64,000 nt of DNA, from assembly GCA_041744575.1 (NCBI GenBank), contig JBGTKP010000008.1, positions 124,001-188,000 of the forward strand, written 5' to 3'. A program made the position numbers and the translations under genes. The notes below the pieces were generated by a model. It saw only the letters and a list, made by a program, of their open reading frames with translations, had not been told where the DNA came from and ran no database searches. The DNA comes from JTS-RE37 sp041744575. GTDB taxonomy: Bacteria; Bacteroidota; Bacteroidia; Flavobacteriales; Flavobacteriaceae. Positions 34,742 through 42,958 of the stretch are shown here, in pieces (position 1 is the first letter of the stretch; each line of letters starts with the position of its first letter).

Positions 34742-35413
34742 GTGGGAAGTAAGAATAAGCTTAAACGTTTCAGGGAGAATGAAACTTTCCCGAACGTTAT
34801 TCAACCGGACAGGGAAACACTGGTAGAGGGCAATTTTGAATTGAAAGGCCGGTGGAACCGGCATTTTGGCAATGACCAACCGATCATTCTGGAACTGGGT
34901 TGCGGCAAAGGTGAATATACCATCGGGCTTGCCAGAGCCCATCCTACCTGTAATTTTATAGGCCTTGATATTAAAGGTGCCCGTTTCTGGCGCGGTGCGA
35001 AGACTGCTCTGGAGGAGCATCTCTCAAATGCTGCATTTTTACGGGGCAATATCGCCTACCTCGATCAGTTATTCGGACCGGAAGAAATTGCCGGCATATG
35101 GCTGACCTTTCCTGACCCTCAGATCAAATTTAAACGAACCAAACACCGGCTGACAAATCCACAATTTTTAGAGATGTACCAACGGGTGATCCGTAAAGGG
35201 GGGGTGATCCACCTTAAAACAGACAGTGAATTCATGCATGGATATACCCTTGGCATTGTGCAGGGCCTGGGCTTTGAGTTGTTATATTCCAACCATGATA
35301 TTTATACAAATGAGGGGTGCCCGCAAGAGGCGCTGAATATTCAGACCTTTTATGAGTTGCAATATCTGCAGTTAAACAAACCAATTACCTATTTAAAGTT
35401 CCGTATCCTTTAG
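34742..35413 (+). CDS. trmB: tRNA (guanosine(46)-N7)-methyltransferase
   Basis: Methylates N7 of G46 in the tRNA variable loop, using SAM. 223 residues. A GTG start gives the family-typical MGSKNKLKRFRENETFPNVI. The SAM-binding motif is PIILELGCGKGEYTIGLAR (about residues 49-67), followed by NFIGLDIKGARFWRGAK and the catalytic/tRNA-binding WLTFPDPQIKFKRTKHRL (about 120-137). LysE follows two bases after the stop, so trmB, the LysE gene and the ATL gene share a transcript. Confidence 0.96.
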   Translation: MGSKNKLKRFRENETFPNVIQPDRETLVEGNFELKGRWNRHFGNDQPIILELGCGKGEYTIGLARAHPTCNFIGLDIKGARFWRGAKTALEEHLSNAAFLRGNIAYLDQLFGPEEIAGIWLTFPDPQIKFKRTKHRLTNPQFLEMYQRVIRKGGVIHLKTDSEFMHGYTLGIVQGLGFELLYSNHDIYTNEGCPQEALNIQTFYELQYLQLNKPITYLKFRIL

Positions 35414-35415
35414 CC

Positions 35416-36051
35416 ATGACGCATCTGATCATACTTTTCTTTGCCACTTACTCCGCTGCTTTCATGGCGACCGTGCCCCCGGGATTATTGAATATGAATG
35501 CCGCTAAAATAAGTGTTGAAAAAGGAAAACTCAATGGTGTAATATTTAACATTGGCGTTTCCATCGTCGTCATGGTTCAGGCTTATATCGCTGTTCTTAT
35601 ATCCAAATACCTATTCAGGCATCCTGAAGTCATTGACCTGCTCCTGAAAATAGCGATTGGGGTATTCGCCACCTTTGCCATATATTTTTTCGTTTCAGCC
35701 AAAAGAGATGATTCCCATCAGATCAGGATGGTGAATGCCAGTAAAAAGAACAGTTTTTTTAAAGGCCTGTTGCTGGCTGCACTTAACCTCCTGACAATTC
35801 CGTATTACAGTGGTGTTAATGCCATGTGGAATGCCTCGGGGTGGATCAAGTTCGAAATATGGGATATTGCTGTTTTTATACTGGCAGCAGGTTGCGGAAC
35901 TTTTACTGTCCTTTACCTGTACACCATTTATTTCAACAAGCTGGAAACACGCACCCATCGATTTTCAAAAAATTCCAATTATATTCTCAGCGCATTGATG
36001 CTTGTCTTATTGGTTACTACCCTGATCCGGATTATCTATGACGAAGCATGA
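35416..36051 (+). CDS. LysE-family transporter
   Basis: 211-residue membrane protein with about six helices, of the LysE/RhtB type that exports amino acids or related solutes. The N-terminal stretch MATVPPGLLNMNAAKISVEKG corresponds to the family's conserved P-G-P-region in helix 1. The cytoplasmic loop KKNSFFKGLLLAALNLLTIPYY precedes helix 4. The substrate is unknown. The stop overlaps the ATL start by four bases. Confidence 0.88.
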   Translation: MTHLIILFFATYSAAFMATVPPGLLNMNAAKISVEKGKLNGVIFNIGVSIVVMVQAYIAVLISKYLFRHPEVIDLLLKIAIGVFATFAIYFFVSAKRDDSHQIRMVNASKKNSFFKGLLLAALNLLTIPYYSGVNAMWNASGWIKFEIWDIAVFILAAGCGTFTVLYLYTIYFNKLETRTHRFSKNSNYILSALMLVLLVTTLIRIIYDEA

Positions 36052-36401
36052 ACACAGACAATGAAAATTTTTTTGAAAAGGTCTATGACGTAGCCAGAAA
36101 GGTGCCGTTTGGGAAAGTCACGTCCTATGGAGCCATTGCGAACTACCTCGGGACCACCCGCGGAGCAAGGGTGGTCGGCTGGGCAATGAACGGCTGCCAT
36201 AACAGGATGGATATTCCTGCGCACCGCGTGGTCAACAGGGTGGGTTTGCTGAGCGGGAAACATCACTTCGGAGGCACCAATATCATGCAACAGCTTCTGG
36301 AAAACGAAGGGATTGAAGTAATCAATAATCAAATTGTCGATTTTGAGAGCCATTTTTGGGATCCCTCGAAAGCAATGCCGCAGGATGAAGCGGAGAAATA
36401 A
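36048..36401 (+). CDS. Alkyltransferase-like (ATL) protein, MGMT family
   Basis: 117 residues, the length of the stand-alone DNA-binding domain of O6-alkylguanine methyltransferase. VPFGKVTSYGAIANYLG (about residues 19-35) and GWAMNGCHNRMDIPAHRVVNR hold the helix-turn-helix and active-site loop. The usual PCHRV reads PAHRV here, so the acceptor cysteine is Ala. That is the hallmark of ATL proteins, which bind alkylated guanine and hand it to nucleotide excision repair instead of removing it. It is translationally coupled to the LysE gene. Confidence 0.92.
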   Translation: MNTDNENFFEKVYDVARKVPFGKVTSYGAIANYLGTTRGARVVGWAMNGCHNRMDIPAHRVVNRVGLLSGKHHFGGTNIMQQLLENEGIEVINNQIVDFESHFWDPSKAMPQDEAEK

Positions 36402-36436
36402 TGTCCGGATACGGGAAAGGAGGCCAAAGGCTGTAC

Positions 36437-37783
36437 TCAGTTAAAACTCAGGGTAAATACGGTGTTTTCCTGTGACTCAACACTCAGGCTTCCTCCATGC
36501 AAATGCATGATTTGTTTTGAAAGGCTCAGCCCGATCCCGGTCCCCGTTTTTTTGGTTGTAAAAAAGGGAACAAAGATCTGGTCCAGCAGATCTGCAGGTA
36601 TCCCCGGACCGTTGTCAGAAACCCTGATAAACTTGCGTTCCTGTGCATTCTGGCTGGCCACCATCCTGATCGCGCCGGTTTCCCGGCCGTCCATGGACTG
36701 GAGTGCATTTTTACAAAGATTGACAAGTACCTGGGAAATTTGTTTTTCGTCAATGAAAAGTTCCAACTCCTCAGGATGTGACGAAAAGTCAATCCGGATC
36801 GCACCTTGCTGGTTTTCCTGGGCCATCAGGACAGCAACTTTCTCCAATAACCGCTGCGCGGGAACTACAGATTTATCCGGTGGCGGTAGGCTGAGAAAAC
36901 TCCTGTAAGATTGCACGAATTCCATGAGATCAATGCCCTGCCCACGGATCACTTCGAGGCCTTTGATGATATTTTGAAGTTGTCCTTCACCAGGCGGTTC
37001 CACAGCTGGTTGGCCGTCGGCAGTCTTGTAATATCTTAAAATTGATTCCGAAATGGACGTAATGGGTGTAATAGAATTCATGATCTCATGCGTAAGTACG
37101 CGGATAAGTCTAACCCAGGACTCGGTTTCTTTTTCATCAAGTTCCTGTTGGATATCCTGGGCAACCACGAGCAGCAAATCGGTTTGGTTGAGATTAATTT
37201 GGGTCGATTTAAGTGCGATCTGTTTTTTTTCCCTTTCATTGGTAAGTTGTACCAGCCTGCGCTCAAACGGTTTTAGTTCACTAAAGAGCCCGTAGAGCTT
37301 TTCATCAACCTGATTCAGTTGTTTGATGTGATTAAGGGGCCTGTAATTTAACAACTCCTCGATCCTTGGATTGGCAAAAAGGATGTGGCCTTTAGGATTG
37401 ATCGTCAGGATCCCTATATCTGCTTCCTTTAGGATCCTCTGGTAATACTGTTCCTGAGCGAGCTTCTTAACATAGATTTCCTGTATCATGTTATTGAGCA
37501 TGTTGAGGCTGTGGTTGAGTTCCTCCAGGGACTTCAAATTCAATTTTTCGGGGAACCGAAGTGTAAAATCCTCATTCTTCACCGCTTCAAAAAAATAGGC
37601 GATCTTCCTGTTGGTGTGATTGACATACCTTATCAGGAAAAGGGTCTGTAAAAAAAGAAGTGCAAAAAAAAAGAAAGAGAGAATGAACTTCTCTCCAAAA
37701 AAGAAATATGCGGATGCCAGCGCCATGACGGCAATAATAGAAATACGCAATATCAGTTGCAAATAAATAAAGCGGCTTACCAT
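36437..37783 (-). CDS. Sensor histidine kinase of the NtrC-type pair
   Basis: 448 residues. Two N-terminal helices (about residues 6-28 and 31-50) with essentially no outer loop, then a HAMP-like linker and a PAS-like region (about 110-190) with DIGILTINPKGHILFANPRI. The H-box is RVLTHEIMNSITPITSISES (about 229-248). The ATPase domain has VLVNLCKNALQSMDG, VSDNGPGIPADLLDQIF and GTGIGLSLSKQIMHLHGG. Its ATG overlaps the regulator stop by one base. Reading away from the efflux operon with its regulator, it is the likely sensor for that operon. Confidence 0.94.
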   Translation of the reverse strand: MVSRFIYLQLILRISIIAVMALASAYFFFGEKFILSFFFFALLFLQTLFLIRYVNHTNRKIAYFFEAVKNEDFTLRFPEKLNLKSLEELNHSLNMLNNMIQEIYVKKLAQEQYYQRILKEADIGILTINPKGHILFANPRIEELLNYRPLNHIKQLNQVDEKLYGLFSELKPFERRLVQLTNEREKKQIALKSTQINLNQTDLLLVVAQDIQQELDEKETESWVRLIRVLTHEIMNSITPITSISESILRYYKTADGQPAVEPPGEGQLQNIIKGLEVIRGQGIDLMEFVQSYRSFLSLPPPDKSVVPAQRLLEKVAVLMAQENQQGAIRIDFSSHPEELELFIDEKQISQVLVNLCKNALQSMDGRETGAIRMVASQNAQERKFIRVSDNGPGIPADLLDQIFVPFFTTKKTGTGIGLSLSKQIMHLHGGSLSVESQENTVFTLSFN

Positions 37784-39147
37784 TATTTTTTCAGTTTCTT
37801 CACCTTATTATACAGGGTTTGCCGTGAAATTCCAAGGTGATCGGCAGCGGCTGTATAGTTTCCCTCAAACTGCTCCAGCGCCCTTCTGATCATGAGTAAT
37901 TCCATTGCTTCCAGGGTTTCCGGCCCGGTCTCGGCCGGAAGAACAGTTTGGGTATGTAAAAGGAAATCGCCGGATTTTAGTATGGAACTTTCAGAAAGGA
38001 TCACGGCTCGTTCCATTGTATGGACCAGTTCGCGGATATTCCCCGGCCAGGCATAAGCGGTTAATTTCTCCTGCGCCGCCTGGTTGATGCGCAGGCCCGG
38101 TTTTCCGTATTTGACGGCAAATTTATTCAGGTAGAAATCGACCAGAATAAGCATATCACCTTCCCGCTCCCTGAGCGGAGGGACTTCTATTCTGATGGTA
38201 TTGATCCTGTAAAGCAGATCCTCCCTGAAAAGGCCATCAGCAACCATTTGAATCAGGTTACAATTCGTGGCACTGATAAGACGGATATCCACAGGAATGG
38301 GTTTGTTCGAACCAACACGCACAATGGTCTTGTTCTGGATCGCCGACAGTAATTTTGCCTGTGACTGCAGCGACAGATTTCCAATCTCATCAAGGAAAAG
38401 TGTTCCGCCGTTGGCTGCTTCGAATTTCCCTGCCCGGTCCTCTTTGGCATCGGTAAACGCCCCTTTTAAATGTCCGAACAATTCGCTTTCAAAAAGTGTT
38501 TCCGAGATGCTCCCCATGTCAACGGGAATGAAAACTTCTTCACTCCGTGCCGACAGTTTGTGAATTTCCCGGGCGATCAGTTCCTTTCCCGTGCCGTTCT
38601 CTCCTGTGACCAGTATGTTGACATTGGTCTTAGCTACTTTCTGGACCAGCTTCAGCACCGAATTGAGCGCCCTTGAATTCCCTATGATAAAATTATTGTT
38701 CTGATTGATCACCCTCTTCAGATTGTGCTCTTTTTCTCTGAGATGCCGGATCTCTTTCTCGGATTTACGGAGGGAATAGGCCGATTTTACCGTTGCCAGC
38801 AATCTGTCGTTATTCCATGGCTTCAGAACAAAATCGGCTGCCCCCTCCTTAAGCGCATTTACTGCCAGATCAATGGCCCCATAGGCGGTCATCATGATCA
38901 CAGAGATCTGCGGTACCTTCTTTTTGATTTCCCTGAGCCAATACAAACCTTCATTTCCAGTATTAACACCTGCGGAGAAGTTCATATCCAGCAAAACAAT
39001 ATCATAAGTGGGAAGGTCACGAAAAGAAGAAAGCTGATTGGGATTGGAAAGGATGGTTACGGTCTTGTACTCAAACTGCAGCAATATTTCCAATGCGCTA
39101 AGTACACTCTTGTTGTCATCGATGACCAGTATTTTACCTTCCGACAT
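37783..39147 (-). CDS. NtrC-type sigma-54-dependent response regulator
   Basis: 454 residues. Receiver domain (about 1-122) with ILVIDDNKSVL, phosphoacceptor IVLLDMNFSAG and FVLKPW. AAA+ domain (about 142-375) with Walker A TGENGTGKELIAREIH, the sigma-54 loop GHLKGAFTDAKEDRAGKF, and Walker B GGTLFLDEIGNL. Fis-type HTH at the C-terminus (NYTAAADHLGISRQTLYNKV). The loop reads GAFTDA, not GAFTGA. It is divergent from the TolC gene across 201 bases and is the obvious candidate to activate the export operon. Confidence 0.95.
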   Translation of the reverse strand: MSEGKILVIDDNKSVLSALEILLQFEYKTVTILSNPNQLSSFRDLPTYDIVLLDMNFSAGVNTGNEGLYWLREIKKKVPQISVIMMTAYGAIDLAVNALKEGAADFVLKPWNNDRLLATVKSAYSLRKSEKEIRHLREKEHNLKRVINQNNNFIIGNSRALNSVLKLVQKVAKTNVNILVTGENGTGKELIAREIHKLSARSEEVFIPVDMGSISETLFESELFGHLKGAFTDAKEDRAGKFEAANGGTLFLDEIGNLSLQSQAKLLSAIQNKTIVRVGSNKPIPVDIRLISATNCNLIQMVADGLFREDLLYRINTIRIEVPPLREREGDMLILVDFYLNKFAVKYGKPGLRINQAAQEKLTAYAWPGNIRELVHTMERAVILSESSILKSGDFLLHTQTVLPAETGPETLEAMELLMIRRALEQFEGNYTAAADHLGISRQTLYNKVKKLKK

Positions 39148-39348
39148 GTTGATAGATTCTTATAATGTACCTAAGGTACAAATCATGTCGTACGGTTCAT
39201 TTGGAGTGTCCATATTTTTGACAATATCTGTACAACTATTTTACATAATTTACACGCAATTCACTCATAATACATGTAATAACCTGAAAATAAGATAATT
39301 ATATTTATGGCATACATCTGGAGTGTTTAAAGGCATATCAAATGTATT
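39148..39348. promoter_or_regulatory. Divergent control region of the NtrC pair and the export operon
   Basis: 201 AT-rich bases. Contains the palindrome TGTACC-TAA-GGTACA (39166-39180) and a direct repeat CATYTGGAGTGT at 39198-39209 and 39315-39326, 117 bases apart. The second copy lies 22 bases before the TolC start codon. These are candidate binding sites for the regulator. A sigma-54 promoter with a good -12 element was not found. Confidence 0.45.
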
Positions 39349-40689
39349 ATGTTTAGGAAACTCATCTTGTTTCTTCTAATTCTTATATATGTACCTGGAG
39401 TAGCCCAGGAAAGGTGGACATTGGATAACTGTGTGCGCTATGCGCTGGAACACAATCTGCAACTTAGGGATTACAAATTCAATACCCAGTCAGACCGGGA
39501 GACCTACCGGCAGTCGATCAGAGATCTGTTGCCGACTGTAAATGCTTTTTCCGAATACAATATCCGCTTCGGCCGCTCCGTGGATCCAAATGACAACAGT
39601 ATTGTGAATACCGATTTCTTTTCAAACAATTATTCCATTCAATCCAACATGGATCTGTTTCAGGGTTTTATGAAATTGAATGCATTAAAGGCCACCCGGT
39701 TTTTGTATAAAGCGACAAAAGAAGAAACTTTACAACAGAAATACCTGCTTGGTTTCAGAGTTATGCAGGCTTTTTACGATATCCAGTTTTACGAGGGTCT
39801 GGTCCTTATCTCGGAAGAGCAACTGGCCGTTTCACAGGGGAACCTGAACCTTGTCGAGAAACAGATAAGTCTTGGGATGAAGGCTGGCGCCGATTTATAT
39901 GAAGCCCAGTCCTTGTGGCTTACAGATAAGCTGAATGTCACCCAAAGTAAAAACCAGCTTGTTGCCGCTAAATTAAAGCTGATTCAGGAAATGAACCTGG
40001 AAGGCGCCAACGACATTTCAATAGAATCCGGTATTACTGAGAACTTCACAGAACCTGAGGATAATGTCATACAATCGGATTCCATTTATAATGCAGCCCG
40101 GGAATTTCTCCCAATCCTGAAAGCGCAGGAGTTTCGTGTGAGGGCCGCCAAAAAGCAAGAAGCCGCGGCAAGGGGCGGGCTATATCCATCGCTCTCCTTA
40201 TTTGGGGGATATGGAACCGGCTATTACGAAACCACCCGGGACAGCATGGGAAATACCATAACCTTCGGCGACCAGTTCAGAGACAATACCTTCCAGTTCG
40301 TGGGGGTCTCGCTTTCGCTGCCCATAAGTAATGGCTGGTCGGGGCGCTCGAAAGTGAAACAGCAAAAAATAGAACAACTGAGAACCAGAAACAATCTTGA
40401 ATTACAGAAACAGGAACTCTATCAGACCATACAGCTGCTCGTGCAGGAATATCAGTCACTTCAGGTGGAATACGAGCAGAGTTCACAAAAGATGGCCTCA
40501 AGTAACCTGGCATTTGTTATTGCGCAAAAACGGTATGAGAAAGGGATGATCAACGCGCTGGATTTATTTACCGCAAAGAACCTATATGCCGGCGCTCAAA
40601 ATGAAAATTTACAGGTACGTCTCCGGACGGAGGTGAACAGGAGCACGCTCGACTTTTACCGAGGGCTACCTGTATTCAGCATCAACTAG
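39349..40689 (+). CDS. TolC-family outer-membrane efflux protein
   Basis: 446 residues. A signal peptide (MFRKLILFLLILIYVPGVAQ) precedes the mature protein, which opens with the TolC signature RWTLDNCVRYALEHNLQLRD. Long helices (about residues 110-225 and 330-440) and two beta-strand segments rich in Tyr, Asn and Ser (EYNIRFGRSVDP) make the duplicated channel-tunnel architecture. It would provide the outer-membrane exit for the adjacent adaptor and ABC transporter. First gene of the operon; the adaptor follows 16 bases later. Confidence 0.93.
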   Translation: MFRKLILFLLILIYVPGVAQERWTLDNCVRYALEHNLQLRDYKFNTQSDRETYRQSIRDLLPTVNAFSEYNIRFGRSVDPNDNSIVNTDFFSNNYSIQSNMDLFQGFMKLNALKATRFLYKATKEETLQQKYLLGFRVMQAFYDIQFYEGLVLISEEQLAVSQGNLNLVEKQISLGMKAGADLYEAQSLWLTDKLNVTQSKNQLVAAKLKLIQEMNLEGANDISIESGITENFTEPEDNVIQSDSIYNAAREFLPILKAQEFRVRAAKKQEAAARGGLYPSLSLFGGYGTGYYETTRDSMGNTITFGDQFRDNTFQFVGVSLSLPISNGWSGRSKVKQQKIEQLRTRNNLELQKQELYQTIQLLVQEYQSLQVEYEQSSQKMASSNLAFVIAQKRYEKGMINALDLFTAKNLYAGAQNENLQVRLRTEVNRSTLDFYRGLPVFSIN

Positions 40690-40705
40690 AAAGTTTACGA
40701 CAATT

Positions 40706-41956
40706 ATGGATATAAAGCTTGAAAAAAAGAAAGGACTGCGCCCAAAACATTACGGATATATTGCCCTGGGCCTGTTCCTGCTTTTCGCCGGATATAAAAT
40801 GATCTTCGATACCTCTGTTTCTACATTTCGTACAGACAGGGATAAGCTTTCCATATCAGAAGTGTCTGCAGGGAAATTTGATGATTATATCACCATCAAT
40901 GGCAATGTCGCTCCGGTCGCAACCATCTACATGGATGCCTATGAGGGCGGGAGGGTAAAAGAAAAACTCATTGAAGAAGGAGCTATGGTCAAAGAAGGAG
41001 ACATCATCCTGAAACTTGAGAACAGGGGGTTATATGAACAGATCCTTGCAAGTGAGAGCAATCTTGCCTTAAAGCAAAATGACCTGCGATCGACCAGGCT
41101 GGCTTTTGACTCCCGTCAGGTGGAGGGAAAAAAGTCACTGGCCACCTCAGAGTACGAACTGGCCAGGCTAAAGCGGAGTTTCGAGCAAAACGAAGCCTTA
41201 TATAAGGATGAATTAATATCGAAGGAAACCTATTTAACCTCTAAGGAAAGTTATGAGCTTTCACAGAAACAGTATGAAATCATTAAGCTGCAGACCGAAC
41301 AGGACGACGAATTGCGGATAACGTCTCTGTCTGGCCTGGATACCGATCTGGCACGCATGAAGACCACTTTGTCCATGGTCTATGAGCGTATCGACCAGTT
41401 GAATGTACGCGCTCCGGCGGATGGCCAGCTCGGATTCCTGGATGCGGAGATCGGCCAGAGTATCACTCAGGGAGAGCGGATAGGTCAGGTGAATGTACTA
41501 ACCGATTATAAGATCGAGGCCACCATTGATCAACATTATATTGATCGCGTCATCAGGGATCTGACGGCCATCCTTGAGCGCAATAACAAGGAATATCCGC
41601 TGCGCCTGAGGAAAGTTTATCCGGAGGTGCGTAACGGAAAATTTAAAGTTGATCTGGTCTTCACAGACGAGAAACCGGAAACCATACGTACCGGGCAGAG
41701 CTATAATATTAAGCTCCAACTGGGAGAATCCAGCGATGCTTTGCTACTTCCGAAAGGAAGTTTTTTTCAGAGCACCGGGGGACAATGGATCTTCGTGATT
41801 GATTCCGGGGACGGGCAGGCGCTGCGGAGGAACATCCGTATTGGAAAACAGAATTCGAGGTACTATGAAGTCCTAGAAGGCCTCCAGGCCGGCGAAAAAG
41901 TAATTACAAGCAACTATGACAATTTTGGGGAAGCCCAGAAAATCATTCTGAAATAA
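40706..41956 (+). CDS. HlyD/MacA-family periplasmic adaptor
   Basis: 416 residues with one N-terminal membrane helix (about 15-34). The N-terminal biotinyl-lipoyl half reads GGRVKEKLIEEGAMVKEGDIILKLENR. A long coiled-coil hairpin follows (about residues 108-205). The second half of the lipoyl domain is NVRAPADGQLGFLDAEIGQSITQGERIGQV. The C-terminal beta-barrel and membrane-proximal domain hold IRTGQSYNIKLQLG and LEGLQAGEKVITSNY. It joins the inner-membrane transporter to the TolC channel in a MacAB-TolC-like complex. Confidence 0.94.
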   Translation: MDIKLEKKKGLRPKHYGYIALGLFLLFAGYKMIFDTSVSTFRTDRDKLSISEVSAGKFDDYITINGNVAPVATIYMDAYEGGRVKEKLIEEGAMVKEGDIILKLENRGLYEQILASESNLALKQNDLRSTRLAFDSRQVEGKKSLATSEYELARLKRSFEQNEALYKDELISKETYLTSKESYELSQKQYEIIKLQTEQDDELRITSLSGLDTDLARMKTTLSMVYERIDQLNVRAPADGQLGFLDAEIGQSITQGERIGQVNVLTDYKIEATIDQHYIDRVIRDLTAILERNNKEYPLRLRKVYPEVRNGKFKVDLVFTDEKPETIRTGQSYNIKLQLGESSDALLLPKGSFFQSTGGQWIFVIDSGDGQALRRNIRIGKQNSRYYEVLEGLQAGEKVITSNYDNFGEAQKIILK

Positions 41957-42181
41957 CACGCGATCACATCTGTCAGACCAGGTGCGGTAATAGAATTATG
42001 AGTCTATCAAAAAGAAAACACGTTTCGACTGTCACAATCCGGTGGGTTCATGGTCTTTATAGGTAGAGACCGGCGGATCGCCTGCTCCGGACAGATGCCC
42101 GACTTTCCGGATGATGGGGTATCGGGATCTCACGGGAGACGATGGAAGATTATATAAGTAACAAAAATTTAATTAACCAAA
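41957..42181 (+). other. 225-base gap between adaptor and ATPase genes
   Basis: Noncoding. It holds an imperfect hairpin, GTCTTTA/TAGAGAC (42053-42070, one G-U pair, four-base loop), and no promoter match that I could find. It could set the relative expression of the two halves of the operon by mRNA processing; that is speculation. Confidence 0.35.
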
Positions 42182-42877
42182 ATGATACAGATCCAAAATT
42201 TAAAAAAGAGTTTCAGGACCGAAGAGGTAGAAACCCTGGCACTTAACAATGTCAATATGAAAATTGCAGAGGGCGAATTTGCAGCCATTATGGGCCCCTC
42301 CGGTTGTGGTAAGTCCACTTTGCTCAATATCATCGGCATGCTTGACAATCCTACAGCAGGGAGTTACAAATTTGCGGGCCATGAGGTGAGCGGACTCAAA
42401 GAACGACAGAGGACCTCCTTAAGAAAGGGGAACCTCGGCTTTGTTTTTCAGAGCTTTAACCTAATTGACGAGCTCACCGTTTTTGAGAATGTGGAATTGC
42501 CGCTAATCTATCTCAAGATGAATAAAGCCGAACGTCGGGAGAAGGTGACCAAAGTACTCGAGCGGATGAAAATCGCCCATAGGGAAAAGCATTTTCCCCA
42601 TCAGTTGTCGGGGGGACAACAACAACGGGTGGCCATAGCCCGAGCCGTGGTGACCCATCCAAAACTGATCCTGGCGGATGAGCCCACCGGAAATCTGGAT
42701 TCGAAAAACGGCACGGAGGTCATGAACCTGCTGACGGAACTGAATCAGGAGGGAACAACCATTGTAATGGTAACACACTCGGATCATGATTCTCATTACG
42801 CCCACAGGGTGATCAACCTCTTTGACGGGCAGATCGTTACTGAAAGTCAGAACAGGGCCATGGGGGCCATGATCTAG
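42182..42877 (+). CDS. ABC ATPase of the MacB/LolD type (first copy)
   Basis: 231 residues. Walker A is [20 protein letters not shown] (about residues 37-56), the Q-loop [22 protein letters not shown], the signature [20 protein letters not shown], and Walker [14 protein letters not shown]; the switch His is in IVMVTHSD. This is the MacB/LolD subfamily, which drives mechanotransmission-type permeases and not solute import. It is the upstream energy partner of the tandem permeases; the first starts 81 bases downstream. Confidence 0.96.
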   Translation: MIQIQNLKKSFRTEEVETLALNNVNMKIAEGEFAAIMGPSGCGKSTLLNIIGMLDNPTAGSYKFAGHEVSGLKERQRTSLRKGNLGFVFQSFNLIDELTVFENVELPLIYLKMNKAERREKVTKVLERMKIAHREKHFPHQLSGGQQQRVAIARAVVTHPKLILADEPTGNLDSKNGTEVMNLLTELNQEGTTIVMVTHSDHDSHYAHRVINLFDGQIVTESQNRAMGAMI

Positions 42878-42958
42878 CTTGCCACTTCTCCGGAAGAACA
42901 GACCGGCGGGGAAGTGAATATGTTTCAGGGTTTATTCATCAATCGGAACTCATCAGCC

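Noticed and set aside
39308..39324. Possible sigma-54 promoter before TolC (TGGCATACATCTGGAG)
   Set aside because: The -24 half TGGCA is good, but the -12 half reads TGGAG instead of TTGCA and lacks the essential GC.
41998..42066. 22-codon frame between adaptor and ATPase genes
   Set aside because: No promoter, no signal sequence and no recognisable composition; too short to support.
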